64,000 bases of DNA from Microseira wollei NIES-4236 (GTDB taxonomy: Bacteria > Cyanobacteriota > Cyanobacteriia > Cyanobacteriales > Aerosakkonemataceae), in NCBI RefSeq assembly GCF_020521235.1, contig NZ_BLAY01000014.1, forward strand, positions 18,113 through 82,112, given 5' to 3'. Both the position numbers and the translations under genes were made by a program. Numbering within the stretch: the stretch's first letter is position 1; every line of letters begins with the position of its first letter. Under the pieces are notes generated by a model. It had not been told where the DNA came from. It worked only from the letters and a program-made list of their open reading frames with translations, and made no database searches. Positions 26,783 to 35,096 of this stretch are shown here, piece after piece.

Positions 26783-27967
26783 ATGTTATTTCAACTATTG
26801 ATTTCCAATACCTCAAACTATCCGCGCACAGGTCATGTCGCTGCGGATTGGAAACCAATCTATGAAAAAATCAAGCAACACGGACTCTCGCTAGAGGAAA
26901 TTGTATTACACGACCTGCGCGATCCACCAGATATCCAACTGCCCAGACAGGTTGACCTTGATAATCGAACCGATCCATCTAGAGACACGCTGTTGTTTTC
27001 GCTTAACCAAGAAATTCCGCCTGGTCAGGATTCTTCTATTTTTGTAGCTGTGGATCGGGGTAAGCCAATTATTTGCGATGAGAGTGAACCCTGCTTGGAG
27101 GTCATGTGGAGTCCGCGCAATAGGGTAAGTGGTATCAGATTAATGAACAGCCGATTAATAGTGTGGCTTAATTTGATTCCTGCACCAGAAAGTAAAGATC
27201 GAAGTTTCTATGCTGGGGCATCCACCAGCGTGCAGCGTGATGGTAAGGAGATGTTAGATCCGTTCCTGGCTGAGCTGACTTGGATAGGACACGATCCAGA
27301 AAAGCGTTGTATGCAGGTAGATCAGATTCAACTGTACGATCCTGCTTCTGAAAAAATTCTTGGTGAGCCAATCCATCTGTTTGATCAACCATACCAGTTC
27401 GTTTCCCACTCTATCGGTCCAGTCCGGACAACTGTTACAATCGCTTCAATTCCCTTTGGTTGTAACTATCCAGATCCTACTACAAACCGTTACATTCACC
27501 TGACTTGCAAACTGTACCGTGCAATCAGTTTATACACCGAAGCAGACTACCTAATAGAGAAGCTATTCATTGAGGGAATTTCAGATGAAGGAACTGTAAT
27601 TAACCCATACTTTGTGCCTCGCTACTATGCCCATATCAATTTGAGGCATGACGAACAAATTTATCAATACTCTATGTCCAATTGGTCTGCGGTAGGTTCC
27701 CCTATAGATCCACGTCCAGGCTATGGATTTGCAAGCAATGTACCCCATGAATCTCTTAAGTATGGGGAACACGGTTTTTTGTGGCAGTTATCACCCTGCG
27801 ATTCAGCAGAATGTCTGCACCTATTCATGTGTAGCTCGTCAGATGGATTCGATTCACGGATAAACAATAACTGGGATGAATATATCTACAGACCACTAAG
27901 AGCCGCAATTTATGAAGAAGGTCAGGATGTAAAATCTGTGAAAAAAGTTACACCAGTTGGAGTTTGA
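26783..27967 (+). CDS. protein of unknown function, beta-rich
   Basis: The 394-residue protein has no signal peptide or membrane span. I chose the second ATG because it lies 8 nt after AAAGGAGG, whereas the first lies only 2 nt away. It is rich in Trp/Tyr and beta-prone segments (LFSLNQEIPPGQDSSIFVAV-type pattern, SAVGSPIDPRPGYGFASN, HGFLWQLSPCDSAECLHLF), perhaps a carbohydrate-processing or lectin-like fold, but I cannot name a family. The following gene overlaps its stop, so the two are translationally coupled and probably act together. Confidence 0.6.
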   Translation: MLFQLLISNTSNYPRTGHVAADWKPIYEKIKQHGLSLEEIVLHDLRDPPDIQLPRQVDLDNRTDPSRDTLLFSLNQEIPPGQDSSIFVAVDRGKPIICDESEPCLEVMWSPRNRVSGIRLMNSRLIVWLNLIPAPESKDRSFYAGASTSVQRDGKEMLDPFLAELTWIGHDPEKRCMQVDQIQLYDPASEKILGEPIHLFDQPYQFVSHSIGPVRTTVTIASIPFGCNYPDPTTNRYIHLTCKLYRAISLYTEADYLIEKLFIEGISDEGTVINPYFVPRYYAHINLRHDEQIYQYSMSNWSAVGSPIDPRPGYGFASNVPHESLKYGEHGFLWQLSPCDSAECLHLFMCSSSDGFDSRINNNWDEYIYRPLRAAIYEEGQDVKSVKKVTPVGV

Positions 27968-27972
27968 GGAAT

Positions 27973-28587
27973 ATGTCAAATCATTCAAAAAGGATAATAA
28001 AACATCCAGAAGGGCTTGAGAAAGCTATAGAAGCCGTTGAAGAAAAACTCGACGTAGAGGACTATATCTTTGAGCACATCGACCTAATCTACCATAAGCT
28101 GGAGCAGTGCGATCTCCGTGCGAAAAAAGCAGAGAATGACGGTAACCAGAGGTATCAGTGTGACATGATGTTCATTGCTGAAAGTCTTCCTGTCATTAGT
28201 GCTATTATTCAAGTCGGCAGTAAGCTGGAGAACTATAATTCAGCAAAGAAGTGGGTCAGGGATGAATTACCCGATGCAGATGCAGTTTCTGTGCTCTCAG
28301 CATTGACCTTCCTCTACATCGTAGGGATGGGGCAAGGGGAACACGAGAACTCAACATATGTCATTGAATATCCTGGACTTGGTAAGGTAAATAAACGGGA
28401 TATCTGGAATAGAATTTCTGAGCGAGTGAATAGACGTTTTCTATCACTAGGTGAATCAGCTAATGCAGCACCTATCCAGTCACCAGAACCACTAGATAAA
28501 CTGAGCAATGGAACAGAGAGTAAAAGTCAGTTTAATATTCATGAGTCATATGCTGCTGTAGTAAGTGATGCCTCCACAAAAATCTAA
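27973..28587 (+). CDS. helical protein of unknown function, coupled to the preceding gene
   Basis: A 204-residue, mostly helical and acidic protein; no domain is recognised. The ATG lies 5 bp after the stop codon of the preceding gene, with GAGGAAT directly before it. A TTG start overlapping that stop is an alternative. A central hydrophobic stretch (VSVLSALTFLYIVGMG) is too short to be certain as a membrane span. Unknown proteins in such tightly coupled pairs often form a complex. That is inference. Confidence 0.55.
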   Translation: MSNHSKRIIKHPEGLEKAIEAVEEKLDVEDYIFEHIDLIYHKLEQCDLRAKKAENDGNQRYQCDMMFIAESLPVISAIIQVGSKLENYNSAKKWVRDELPDADAVSVLSALTFLYIVGMGQGEHENSTYVIEYPGLGKVNKRDIWNRISERVNRRFLSLGESANAAPIQSPEPLDKLSNGTESKSQFNIHESYAAVVSDASTKI

Positions 28588-29199
28588 GGTAGCGATCGCA
28601 CCCACAAAGCAAAAAGGTAATCGCTATCTCAAACCCTGATCGCATGGTGCTGATGTTGTCGGTTTCTAGCGATCGCCCAATTCAAACTTCATCAACTCTC
28701 ACCAACGAGAGCCAACTCCACCCTCGAACGTTACCATTCCTTGGGAATGCGATCGCGCCAGCGTAAGGGAGGCATATCGCAAAGATAAGATGATGGGGAG
28801 CAATCGGCGATCGCTAACAGACACTGAGCAAAAATGGTCATTGGGTGAAACAGCAATGAGCCTACAGTTATTTATCTCCGATTCCGTGCTTCGGACTATC
28901 CGTCTGCCAGAGAATCGCCTTGAACAATAACTGCTGCGCCAACTGGCGATCGCATCCATCATCAAAGGCTAACCAGCAGGATAGATGATTTCAGGGCACG
29001 ATGCGATCGCCAACTATCAATCTTGGTCAAATAACTTCAATATTCTTAATTTTTTTTTATATTAATTATGTAATTACTCACAATTTCCTCACATTGTTTG
29101 TGTAATGTAAAATAACAGCTACATCTATCATGTTCGATGTTTGTGCAGCACAATCATACTAGGAATTTTGCATCATTGAATATCCGGAGGGATAAGTTT
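28588..29199. other. HIP1-rich non-coding gap
   Basis: Several GCGATCGC octamers and a block GATGGGGAGCAATCGGCGATCGC-like (about 28790-28813) that recurs upstream of both DUF433 copies (32638, 34483). The direct repeat at 29076-29093 lies before the PsbU-like gene. A minus frame at 28699-28965 is not credible. Confidence 0.5.
29076..29093 (+). promoter_or_regulatory. 11-bp-period direct repeat CYTCACA-N4-CYTCACA
   Basis: ACTCACA and CCTCACA start 11 bp apart, 107 bp upstream of the PsbU-like start, followed by TGTAAAAT as a possible -10 region. The stretch CACAATTTCCTCACATTGTT is identical to that at 19376-19395. Confidence 0.45.
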
Positions 29200-29622
29200 A
29201 TGAAACGATTAATCCGCTGGTTAAGCATGGTCAGCCTAGTACTCATGAGTTGCTTTGGATTTTTCGGCTGGACTCAACCTGTAGCTGCTAAGAATATCGA
29301 CATCCAGCCCGTGACGATCCTGGTAGCGCAACCTGAATTAACTCGTGTCGGATATGAACCATTATGTCCGGCATTGGGCGAGAAAATTGACTTGAATAAC
29401 GCCAATATTATCGCCTTTAAAAATTGCCGTGGATTTTATCCGAATCTGGCGCAATTGATTGTCAAGAATGCCCCCTACCAAAAGGTCGAGGATGTTTTAG
29501 AGATACCGGGGTTGAGCGATCGCCAGCAGGAGTTGCTAAAGGCTCAGTTGGATACCTTTAAAGTGACGCCTCCAGTAGTTGCCCCAGAAATGAGGATGCC
29601 TCCGAGGCCAGCAATGCGATAA
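29200..29622 (+). CDS. psbU: PsbU-family protein (photosystem II 12-kDa extrinsic protein-like)
   Basis: The 140-residue precursor has a lumen-targeting signal (about 1-30, ending PVAAKN). The mature part carries the PsbU helix-hairpin-helix pattern: [61 protein letters not shown]. PsbU stabilises the oxygen-evolving complex on the lumenal side. Two points are atypical: a cysteine pair (LCPAL and KNCRG) and a Pro/Met-rich C-terminal tail in place of the usual ending. It may therefore be a paralogue rather than the main PsbU. The start follows CCGGAGGGATAAGTTT. Confidence 0.75.
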   Translation: MKRLIRWLSMVSLVLMSCFGFFGWTQPVAAKNIDIQPVTILVAQPELTRVGYEPLCPALGEKIDLNNANIIAFKNCRGFYPNLAQLIVKNAPYQKVEDVLEIPGLSDRQQELLKAQLDTFKVTPPVVAPEMRMPPRPAMR

Positions 29623-29778
29623 CTCGCATCACGAACCCTCAGAGAAGCGATCGCTCTCATGCAATACCAACAACACCAGAGCGATCGCTACTTTCAAAGC
29701 TAGTAAACAGTTATGCTGCAACCCATCTTTTTCTTGTTGCTGTGGTTGGTGCTGCTTTACCTATCAAACTCCTGAGTC

Positions 29779-30462
29779 ATGCCATTGTTTAATTTGATTG
29801 GGATGCGGGGTCAAAATTTCGACCATTCTGCCGATGAATTCGCCAATCAACGGCGGCAAATGGTAGAAGCACAAATTCGCGATCGCGGCATCCAAAATCC
29901 GGCAGTCCTTGCCGCCATGTCCAAGATTCCCCGCCATCGGTTTGTTGACCCCTCTCTTGTCGATCTAGCCTACAAGGATTCTCCCTTGCCCATTGGTCAT
30001 CGCCAAACTATTTCTCAACCGTATATCGTTGCCTACATGACCGAAGCTGCCGAGATTTCCCCCGATAAAACCGTACTGGAAATTGGTACGGGTTCCGGCT
30101 ATCAGGCAGCGGTACTGGGTGAATTAGCCAAAGCAGTTTACACCGTCGAAATTATTCCTGAATTGGCTGCACAAGCACGCCAAACCCTTAGCGAACTCGG
30201 CTATCAAAACGTCCATGTGAAAGCGGGTGATGGCTACCAGGGTTGGCAGGAACATGCCCCTTATGATGCGATTCTCGTCACCGCTGCCCCCGATAGTATT
30301 CCAGAACCTTTGCTCAACCAGCTGGCATTGAACGGCAGAATGGTGATTCCAGTAGGGACTTGGATGCAGTATATGACAATCGTCCAGAAGACACCAGATG
30401 GTGCAATTCTGGAGAAAACTATTCCGGTCATGTTCGTACCGATGACAAGAGGATCGACCTGA
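29779..30462 (+). CDS. pcm: protein-L-isoaspartate O-methyltransferase
   Basis: Methylates isoaspartyl residues in damaged proteins using S-adenosylmethionine. The 227-residue protein shows the family order RRQMVEAQIRDRGI, MSKIPRHRFV, GHRQTISQPYIVAYMTE and the SAM-binding VLEIGTGSGYQAAVLGEL. VYTVEIIPELA, AGDGYQGW and DAILVTAA follow. An upstream extension (about 18 residues, MPLFNLIGMRGQNFDHSADE) is somewhat long; the MRGQN methionine is an alternative start. The gene ends 1 bp before an orphan fragment of a DUF5615 toxin gene. Confidence 0.93.
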   Translation: MPLFNLIGMRGQNFDHSADEFANQRRQMVEAQIRDRGIQNPAVLAAMSKIPRHRFVDPSLVDLAYKDSPLPIGHRQTISQPYIVAYMTEAAEISPDKTVLEIGTGSGYQAAVLGELAKAVYTVEIIPELAAQARQTLSELGYQNVHVKAGDGYQGWQEHAPYDAILVTAAPDSIPEPLLNQLALNGRMVIPVGTWMQYMTIVQKTPDGAILEKTIPVMFVPMTRGST

Positions 30463-30463
30463 T

Positions 30464-30600
30464 TTCCTGTTGTCACAATTGGGGATCTCGATCGCCTTGA
30501 CGAATTTGACTACCCTTGAGCGATGCGTTGAACGCCTGATAGAGATTGTGCTGGACATTGAGAACTATATGGGGGTTGGTCGGCTGTTTATTCCGTGAGG
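30464..30600 (+). pseudogene. orphan 3' fragment of a DUF5615-type toxin gene
   Basis: The block matches the end of the toxin gene at 33340-33477 with few substitutions: coding for VVTIGDLDRLDEFDYP, the TGA, and the downstream out-of-frame tail CVERLIEIVLDIENYMGVGR LFIP. It directly abuts the pcm stop codon. The rest of the gene is absent here, so this is a recombination scar. Confidence 0.75.
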
Positions 30601-30740
30601 TTATCGGTGTCATCCACTGAGCGCATCGCGATTAAGTCTAATGGCAGAGATCGCGATTTATGGGTGAAGGTTACACTAGAATATGGTGCAAATTCTACGA
30701 CGGTTTGATATTTAGTTGATAAAGTTACAGAATTTTTCAA

Positions 30741-32459
30741 ATGCCTGCTAGCACTATTGATAGTCGATTAATGAGCTTCGGCGAATTGCTTGGGGGTAAC
30801 AACTCCTACTCTGTGCCGCTCTTCCAAAGAGATTATTCTTGGACAGATGAACAAGTTGAGCAGCTTTGGCAAGATATTACTGAAACCTTGGACGAGAAAC
30901 GCAGCGAACACTTTATTGGTGCAATCGTCGTTAACAGTTCCGAAAAGCCCAAGCTGATGTTGATAGATGGGCAACAACGAGTAGCGACAATTTCGATATT
31001 GATGTGCGTACTCAGGGACATCGCTAAAGAAAACGGAGATTCCCAATTAGCCGATACCATCTCCCAAAAGTATTTGGGTTCGTTAAATCTGAGAACCCGC
31101 AAGATAGAATCAAAGCTAGTCCTCAGTGAAAAAAACAATCAGTTCTTTCAAGACAATATTATTGAATCAAAAAACTTAGCTTTCCTCCGCCAGCTATCTA
31201 GAGGCTTATCTAAAAAAAAAGATGCAGATAATAAATCAAATAAGCTCATAGTTGATGCCTATCTACTATTACATAAATGGGTACAGGAGCGGAGCGAGAA
31301 AGTAGGACAGTTTGAAGAGGTTATCCTTGAGCTAGAAGAGTGTGTCAAAAATCAGCTGATATCAATTTTGATCTCAGTGGCAGATGAAGCTAATTCTTAT
31401 CTTATTTTCGAGACATTAAATGATAGAGGATTGGATTTATCTGTTGCCGATTTACTAAAAAACTATTTGTTTTCCAGAGCATCTGAAAAGTTGAAAGAGG
31501 TACAAAGGAAGTGGGACGATATCAATCGTTTAGCCAATAAATTTGAATTAAAAACTTTTATCCGACACTACTGGATGTCGAAATATGAAGTTGTGCCTGA
31601 AAAGGAATTATATCGTAAAATCTCAGAAAAATTCAAAAGCTCATCTGAGGTATTTGGCTTTGTTAAAGAACTGAGTGAGGCTGCTGAACTTTATAACGCA
31701 CTTGAAGATTCTCGAAGTCCCGTTTGGAATGACTATAGTCAAGAGGTCAGAGCCGATATCGAGCGGCTCGATCTTTTCCAAGTAAGTCAATGTTATTCTG
31801 TTTTAATGGCTGCAAAGGAAAATTTAGCAGACGAACTATTCCCAAAAATTTTGAGGATAATGGTAATTGTGTCATTCCGTTATAACGTTATTTGTGAACT
31901 GAATCCTAATAAGCCTCTAACTATTTATAGCGAAGTAGCTAAATATATTCGGTCGGAAAAGCCAAGATCTGCAAAATCGATATTTGAAGCTACTAGGTTA
32001 CCAGAGATTTATCCCAGCGATATAGACTTTGAGAGAGCTTTTGCAGAGAAAACGATACCCACGAGGAATGCAAAGCTGGCACGATATATCTTGAGCGAAA
32101 TTGAAAGTTACTACAGAGGCAGTAATAAAGAATTAGTTGCAAACCCGAATGCGACGCAGGTCAATTTAGAGCATATTCTCCCCCAAACCCCAAAGGATGA
32201 GTGGCTGGTAGAGTTTCCCAAGAAAGAGTACGATCAATATGTTGATAAACTCGGCAACATGACTTTACTATCTTCACCAATTAACCGCAAAGTAGGTAAT
32301 GCTTCATTTAAGCAAAAGTGTACCGCAGCTTTCGCTCAATCAGAGCTAAAAATTACACAAGAGGTTTTAGAATATCCAGTTTGGGGGCCGAAGCAGATTG
32401 AGGAAAGACAGAGGAAAATGGCTAAGGCAGCTTGTCGAATATGGCGTCTTGATTATTAG
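30741..32459 (+). CDS. GmrSD-type DUF262/DUF1524 restriction protein
   Basis: The 572-residue protein has an N-terminal DUF262 domain with the ParB-like nucleotide-hydrolysis motif DGQQR (about residues 75-79) and the YSVPLFQRDYSW signature. A helical middle contains FETLNDRGLDLSVADLLKNY. A C-terminal DUF1524 HNH nuclease has NLEHILPQ (about 475-482), then LGNMTLL and INRKVGN. Fused GmrSD proteins cut modified (glucosylated) phage DNA with NTP hydrolysis. Specificity cannot be read here. It stands next to toxin-antitoxin and xisHI genes, so it is part of a defence island. It has no obvious methylase partner. Confidence 0.88.
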   Translation: MPASTIDSRLMSFGELLGGNNSYSVPLFQRDYSWTDEQVEQLWQDITETLDEKRSEHFIGAIVVNSSEKPKLMLIDGQQRVATISILMCVLRDIAKENGDSQLADTISQKYLGSLNLRTRKIESKLVLSEKNNQFFQDNIIESKNLAFLRQLSRGLSKKKDADNKSNKLIVDAYLLLHKWVQERSEKVGQFEEVILELEECVKNQLISILISVADEANSYLIFETLNDRGLDLSVADLLKNYLFSRASEKLKEVQRKWDDINRLANKFELKTFIRHYWMSKYEVVPEKELYRKISEKFKSSSEVFGFVKELSEAAELYNALEDSRSPVWNDYSQEVRADIERLDLFQVSQCYSVLMAAKENLADELFPKILRIMVIVSFRYNVICELNPNKPLTIYSEVAKYIRSEKPRSAKSIFEATRLPEIYPSDIDFERAFAEKTIPTRNAKLARYILSEIESYYRGSNKELVANPNATQVNLEHILPQTPKDEWLVEFPKKEYDQYVDKLGNMTLLSSPINRKVGNASFKQKCTAAFAQSELKITQEVLEYPVWGPKQIEERQRKMAKAACRIWRLDY

Positions 32460-32477
32460 GAATGTAGGTTTCTTGCA

Positions 32478-32585
32478 TTACTTCTTCAATAATTCCCATA
32501 CTTTCAGAGGAACTAATACGCCTGTTGTTTCACCATGAGCGTTGGTGACATATTGCACCAGCTCGCGAATCTCCGCAATTGTCAT
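32478..32585 (-). CDS. short antitoxin-like protein (possible remnant)
   Basis: A 35-residue product, MTIAEIRELVQYVTNAHGET plus GVLVPLKVWELLKK, resembles the small VapB/Phd-like antitoxins of cyanobacteria that carry a YVTN-G-T-VLVPL pattern. The frame is open further upstream to 32729 but those residues overlap a dispersed repeat. No toxin follows on this strand, so it may be an orphan or a remnant. Confidence 0.4.
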   Translation of the reverse strand: MTIAEIRELVQYVTNAHGETTGVLVPLKVWELLKK

Positions 32586-32705
32586 TTCGCTATCCTCACC
32601 GCTACACATATAATGATAGCAATCTAACTCTCCCGACATGATTGGGAGCAATCGGCGATCGCTTTCATGAAGTACTATGTAGACAACATCTGGGAGATTA
32701 TGGGT

Positions 32706-33083
32706 ATGACGACGGTATCCAATGGACAATCAGGTATTATCCGTACAGAGCGGGGACTCGCGATCGCAGGAACGCGCATCACTCTCTATGATGTAATTGA
32801 TTTTTTAAAGGCTCAGTATCCTCCTAAATTGATCCGCAATAAATTTAACCTCACGGACGAGCAAATTAATGCTGCTTTGTCTTATCTGGAAGCGAATCGC
32901 ACTCAGGTAGAAGCTGAGTATCAAGCAGTTCTGCAAACTAGAGAAGAAATTCGCCAGTATTGGGAAGATCGCAACCGCGATCGCTTTGCTCGAATTGCCA
33001 CAATGCCACACAAACCTGGACAAGAAGCTCTTTGGGCGAAGCTAGAGGAGCAAAAAGCCAAACGCGCCTCAAAAACGCTATGA
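32706..33083 (+). CDS. DUF433 antitoxin, copy 1
   Basis: The protein (about 125 residues) has the DUF433 helix-turn-helix pattern GLAIAGTRITLYDVIDFLKA, then YPPKLIRNKFNLTDEQINAAL and LEANRTQVEAEYQ. DUF433 proteins are usual partners of PIN-like DUF5615 toxins. I start at the ATG encoding MTTVSN because copy 2 conserves only this ATG (the upstream ATG is ATA there) and GGAG sits about 10 nt before it. It overlaps the next gene by 4 bp (ATGA), so the two are translationally coupled. Confidence 0.8.
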   Translation: MTTVSNGQSGIIRTERGLAIAGTRITLYDVIDFLKAQYPPKLIRNKFNLTDEQINAALSYLEANRTQVEAEYQAVLQTREEIRQYWEDRNRDRFARIATMPHKPGQEALWAKLEEQKAKRASKTL

Positions 33084-33394
33084 ACTTTCTGATTGACTAC
33101 AATCTTGATGGATATGCCCTTGTTTTCCTCGGGATCTTGACAAAACGTGGATGGCTTGAGTTTCTCTCTATCAATTTTGTCACGTTTAGAGAAGCTGGTT
33201 TGTCGATGGACATCAGCGACCGTGCTGTCTGGGATTATGCTCAAGAGAACCAGATGATGATCCTGACAGCGAACCGGAACATGAAAGGTGATGATTCTTT
33301 AGAGCAAGTCATCCGCGAAGAAAACACAGCAGCTTCATTTCCTGTGGTCACAATTGGAGATCTCAATCGCCTTGACGAATTTGACTACCCTTGA
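33080..33394 (+). CDS. DUF5615 PIN-like toxin, copy 1 (C-terminus removed by frameshift)
   Basis: The 104-residue product begins MNFLIDYNLDGYA, the first PIN-like acidic site, and continues FREAGLSMDISDRAVWDYAQ, ILTANRNM and GDDSLEQVI. It ends early at FDYP because of an extra C in TACCCTTGAG. Without it the frame would continue LEQCVERLIEIVLDIENYMG and VGRLFIP to 33473, the usual family ending. The same CCC occurs in the orphan fragment at 30520. It may be a nuclease toxin weakened by loss of the tail. Expression is coupled to the DUF433 gene. Confidence 0.75.
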   Translation: MNFLIDYNLDGYALVFLGILTKRGWLEFLSINFVTFREAGLSMDISDRAVWDYAQENQMMILTANRNMKGDDSLEQVIREENTAASFPVVTIGDLNRLDEFDYP

Positions 33395-33673
33395 GCAATG
33401 CGTTGAACGCCTGATTGAGATTGTGCTGGACATTGAGAACTATATGGGGGTTGGTAGGCTGTTTATTCCGTGAAGCTTTTGGTGTAGATCTGTCGTTGAG
33501 CGATCGCGCTTTGGGTTGGAAGCCCTGCAAGAAGGCTTTGGACAATTCACCTTTGACGATAGAATGGAAGGAAACGCCTGTACTGTCCATGTTATTCGTC
33601 AAACAACGCCTTCTAGAAGCAATCGGGAAAACCCTTGTCTTCTCACTTTCTCAACCCAGGGATTGTGATATCC
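33395..33673. other. frameshifted toxin tail and unidentified gene remnant
   Basis: Positions 33395-33473 hold the displaced toxin C-terminus. From about 33510 to 33667 an open frame without a good start reads LQEGFGQFTFDDRMEGNACTVHV-like sequence (shortened: GFGQFTFDDRMEGNA, TVHVIRQ) and ends TFSTQGL. It looks like the C-terminus of a lost gene; family not recognised. Confidence 0.45.
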
Positions 33674-34090
33674 ATGCCACAATATGACTTTTATCACTTC
33701 AACGTTAGAAACGCCCTGATTAAAGATGGCTGGACAATTACTGATGACCCCTTCAAAATTGAATATGAAGATATAAAACTCTATGCTGACTTAGGAGCAG
33801 AAAAAATATTTGCAGCCGAAAAATGTGAACGGAAAATTGTTGTCGAAATCAAAGTTTTTAACAGTCCTTCCCTCATCACTGAGTTACAAAAAACCCTTGG
33901 ACAATATTCCATCTACCGCTCATACCTCAAACGCACAAACCCGGAGCGAAAACTCTATCTAGCAATCGGGATTGACATCTACCAAGATTTCTTCCAACGT
34001 CCCTCGATCCAAGTCATTATCGAAGACTATGACCTGAAAATCATTGTTTTTAACCCAGATACAGAGGAGATTATCCAATGGACAAGCTAG
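33674..34090 (+). CDS. xisH: XisH family protein
   Basis: The 138-residue protein matches XisH: MPQYDFYHFNVRNALIKDGW, TITDDPF, LYADLGAEKIFAAEK, then VVEIKVFNSPSLITELQ and GQYSIYRSYL. The E...VEIK arrangement resembles a PD-(D/E)XK nuclease site. In heterocystous species XisH and XisI are needed for excision of the fdxN element. Here no such element is seen, so the pair probably acts as an independent module, possibly in defence or as a toxin-antitoxin. It overlaps xisI by 13 bp. I start at MPQYDF; a longer frame exists upstream. Confidence 0.88.
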   Translation: MPQYDFYHFNVRNALIKDGWTITDDPFKIEYEDIKLYADLGAEKIFAAEKCERKIVVEIKVFNSPSLITELQKTLGQYSIYRSYLKRTNPERKLYLAIGIDIYQDFFQRPSIQVIIEDYDLKIIVFNPDTEEIIQWTS

Positions 34091-34413
34091 ATCGCTATCG
34101 CCAAATCATCCAGAAAATCATTCACCACTACGCGAGTATTCCCAGCAGCAACGACCAGGTAGAATCGATTTCTGTCTGCGATCCTGTTAATGATACCTAC
34201 ATGGTCATGGATGTCGGTTGGAGCAGTGCAGGTCGAGTTCATTCTGTACCCATCCATCTCCGCATCAAAAACGACAAAATCTGGTTAGAGTGGGACGGCA
34301 CCGATCAAGAAATTGCACAACAGCTCATCAATGCAGGTGTTCCCCAAGAAGATATTGTGCTTGCCTTCTATCGTCCAGAACGAAGGAAACTGACAGGATT
34401 TGCGATCGCCTAA
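34078..34413 (+). CDS. xisI: XisI family protein
   Basis: The 111-residue protein shows the XisI pattern: MDKLDRYRQIIQKIIHHYA, DPVNDTYMVMDVGW, IHLRIKNDKIWLEWDGTD then IAQQLINAGVP and IVLAFYRPERRKLTGFA. It partners XisH, whose 3' end overlaps its start. Both lie between the two copies of the DUF433/DUF5615 cassette. Confidence 0.88.
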   Translation: MDKLDRYRQIIQKIIHHYASIPSSNDQVESISVCDPVNDTYMVMDVGWSSAGRVHSVPIHLRIKNDKIWLEWDGTDQEIAQQLINAGVPQEDIVLAFYRPERRKLTGFAIA

Positions 34414-34482
34414 CTTTGCCAACCGCAAGATGAGAAATTAACTTCTCACAAATAAGTGGTAAGTGGCGATCGCACTCGTAAG

Positions 34483-35062
34483 ATGATTGGGAGCAATCGG
34501 CGATCGCTTTCATGAAGTACGATGGAGACAACTTCTGGGAGATTATAGGTATGACGAGCGTAGACAATGGACAAGCAGCGATTATCCGTACAGAGCGGGG
34601 ACTCGCGATCGCAGGAACGCGCATCACCCTCTATGATGTAATTGATTTTTTGAAGGCTCAGTATCCTCCTAAATTGATCCGCAATAAATTTAACCTCACG
34701 GACGAGCAAATTAATGCTGCTTTGTCTTATCTTGAAGCGAATCGCAATCAGGTAGAAGTTGAGTATCAAGAAGTTCTGCAAACCAGAGAAGAAATTCGCC
34801 AGTATTGGGAAGATCGCAACCGCGAACACTTTGCCCGTATTGCCACAATACCACACAAACCTGGACAAGAAGCTCTTTGGGCGAAGCTAGAGGAGCAAAA
34901 AGCCAAACGCCCCTCAAAAACCCTATGAACTTTCTGATTGACTACAATCTTGATGGATATGCCCTTGTTTTCCTCGGTATCTTGACAAAACGTGGATGGC
35001 TTGAGTTTCTCTCTATCAATTTTGTCACGTTTAGAGAAGCTGGATTGTCGATGGATATGGGC
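34483..35062 (+). repeat. duplicate of the DUF433/DUF5615 cassette (copy of 32638-33217)
   Basis: From ATGATTGGGAGCAATCGGCG onward the two segments align without indels at a constant offset of 1845 bp through the antitoxin gene and into the toxin gene. They diverge after GGNTTGTCGATGGA. The copies differ by a few percent. Confidence 0.85.
34551..34928 (+). CDS. DUF433 antitoxin, copy 2
   Basis: Nearly the same protein as copy 1 with about ten substitutions over its length, beginning MTSVDNGQAAIIRTERGLAI. The reading frame, the helix-turn-helix region and the 4-bp overlap with the following toxin fragment are all kept. Because the adjacent toxin is truncated, this copy could serve as an orphan antitoxin or as a second dose for copy 1. 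Confidence 0.75.
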   Translation: MTSVDNGQAAIIRTERGLAIAGTRITLYDVIDFLKAQYPPKLIRNKFNLTDEQINAALSYLEANRNQVEVEYQEVLQTREEIRQYWEDRNREHFARIATIPHKPGQEALWAKLEEQKAKRPSKTL

Positions 35063-35077
35063 GATCCGTTGCGTTAA
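34925..35077 (+). pseudogene. truncated DUF5615 toxin, copy 2
   Basis: The first 44 codons repeat the toxin start (MNFLIDYNLDGYALVFLG to FREAGLSMD), then the sequence leaves the homology at MGDPLR and stops after 50 codons. The second half of the PIN-like domain, with the later acidic residues, is missing. Confidence 0.75.
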
Positions 35078-35096
35078 GCGATCGCTTCAATCAACG

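Noticed and set aside
28699..28965. 88-codon minus-strand frame
   Set aside because: Built from HIP1 sites and a dispersed block shared with 32638 and 34483; no coding signature.
33415..33687. 90-codon plus frame between toxin and xisH
   Set aside because: Its reading frame conflicts with the displaced toxin tail and with the remnant frame, and has no ribosome site.
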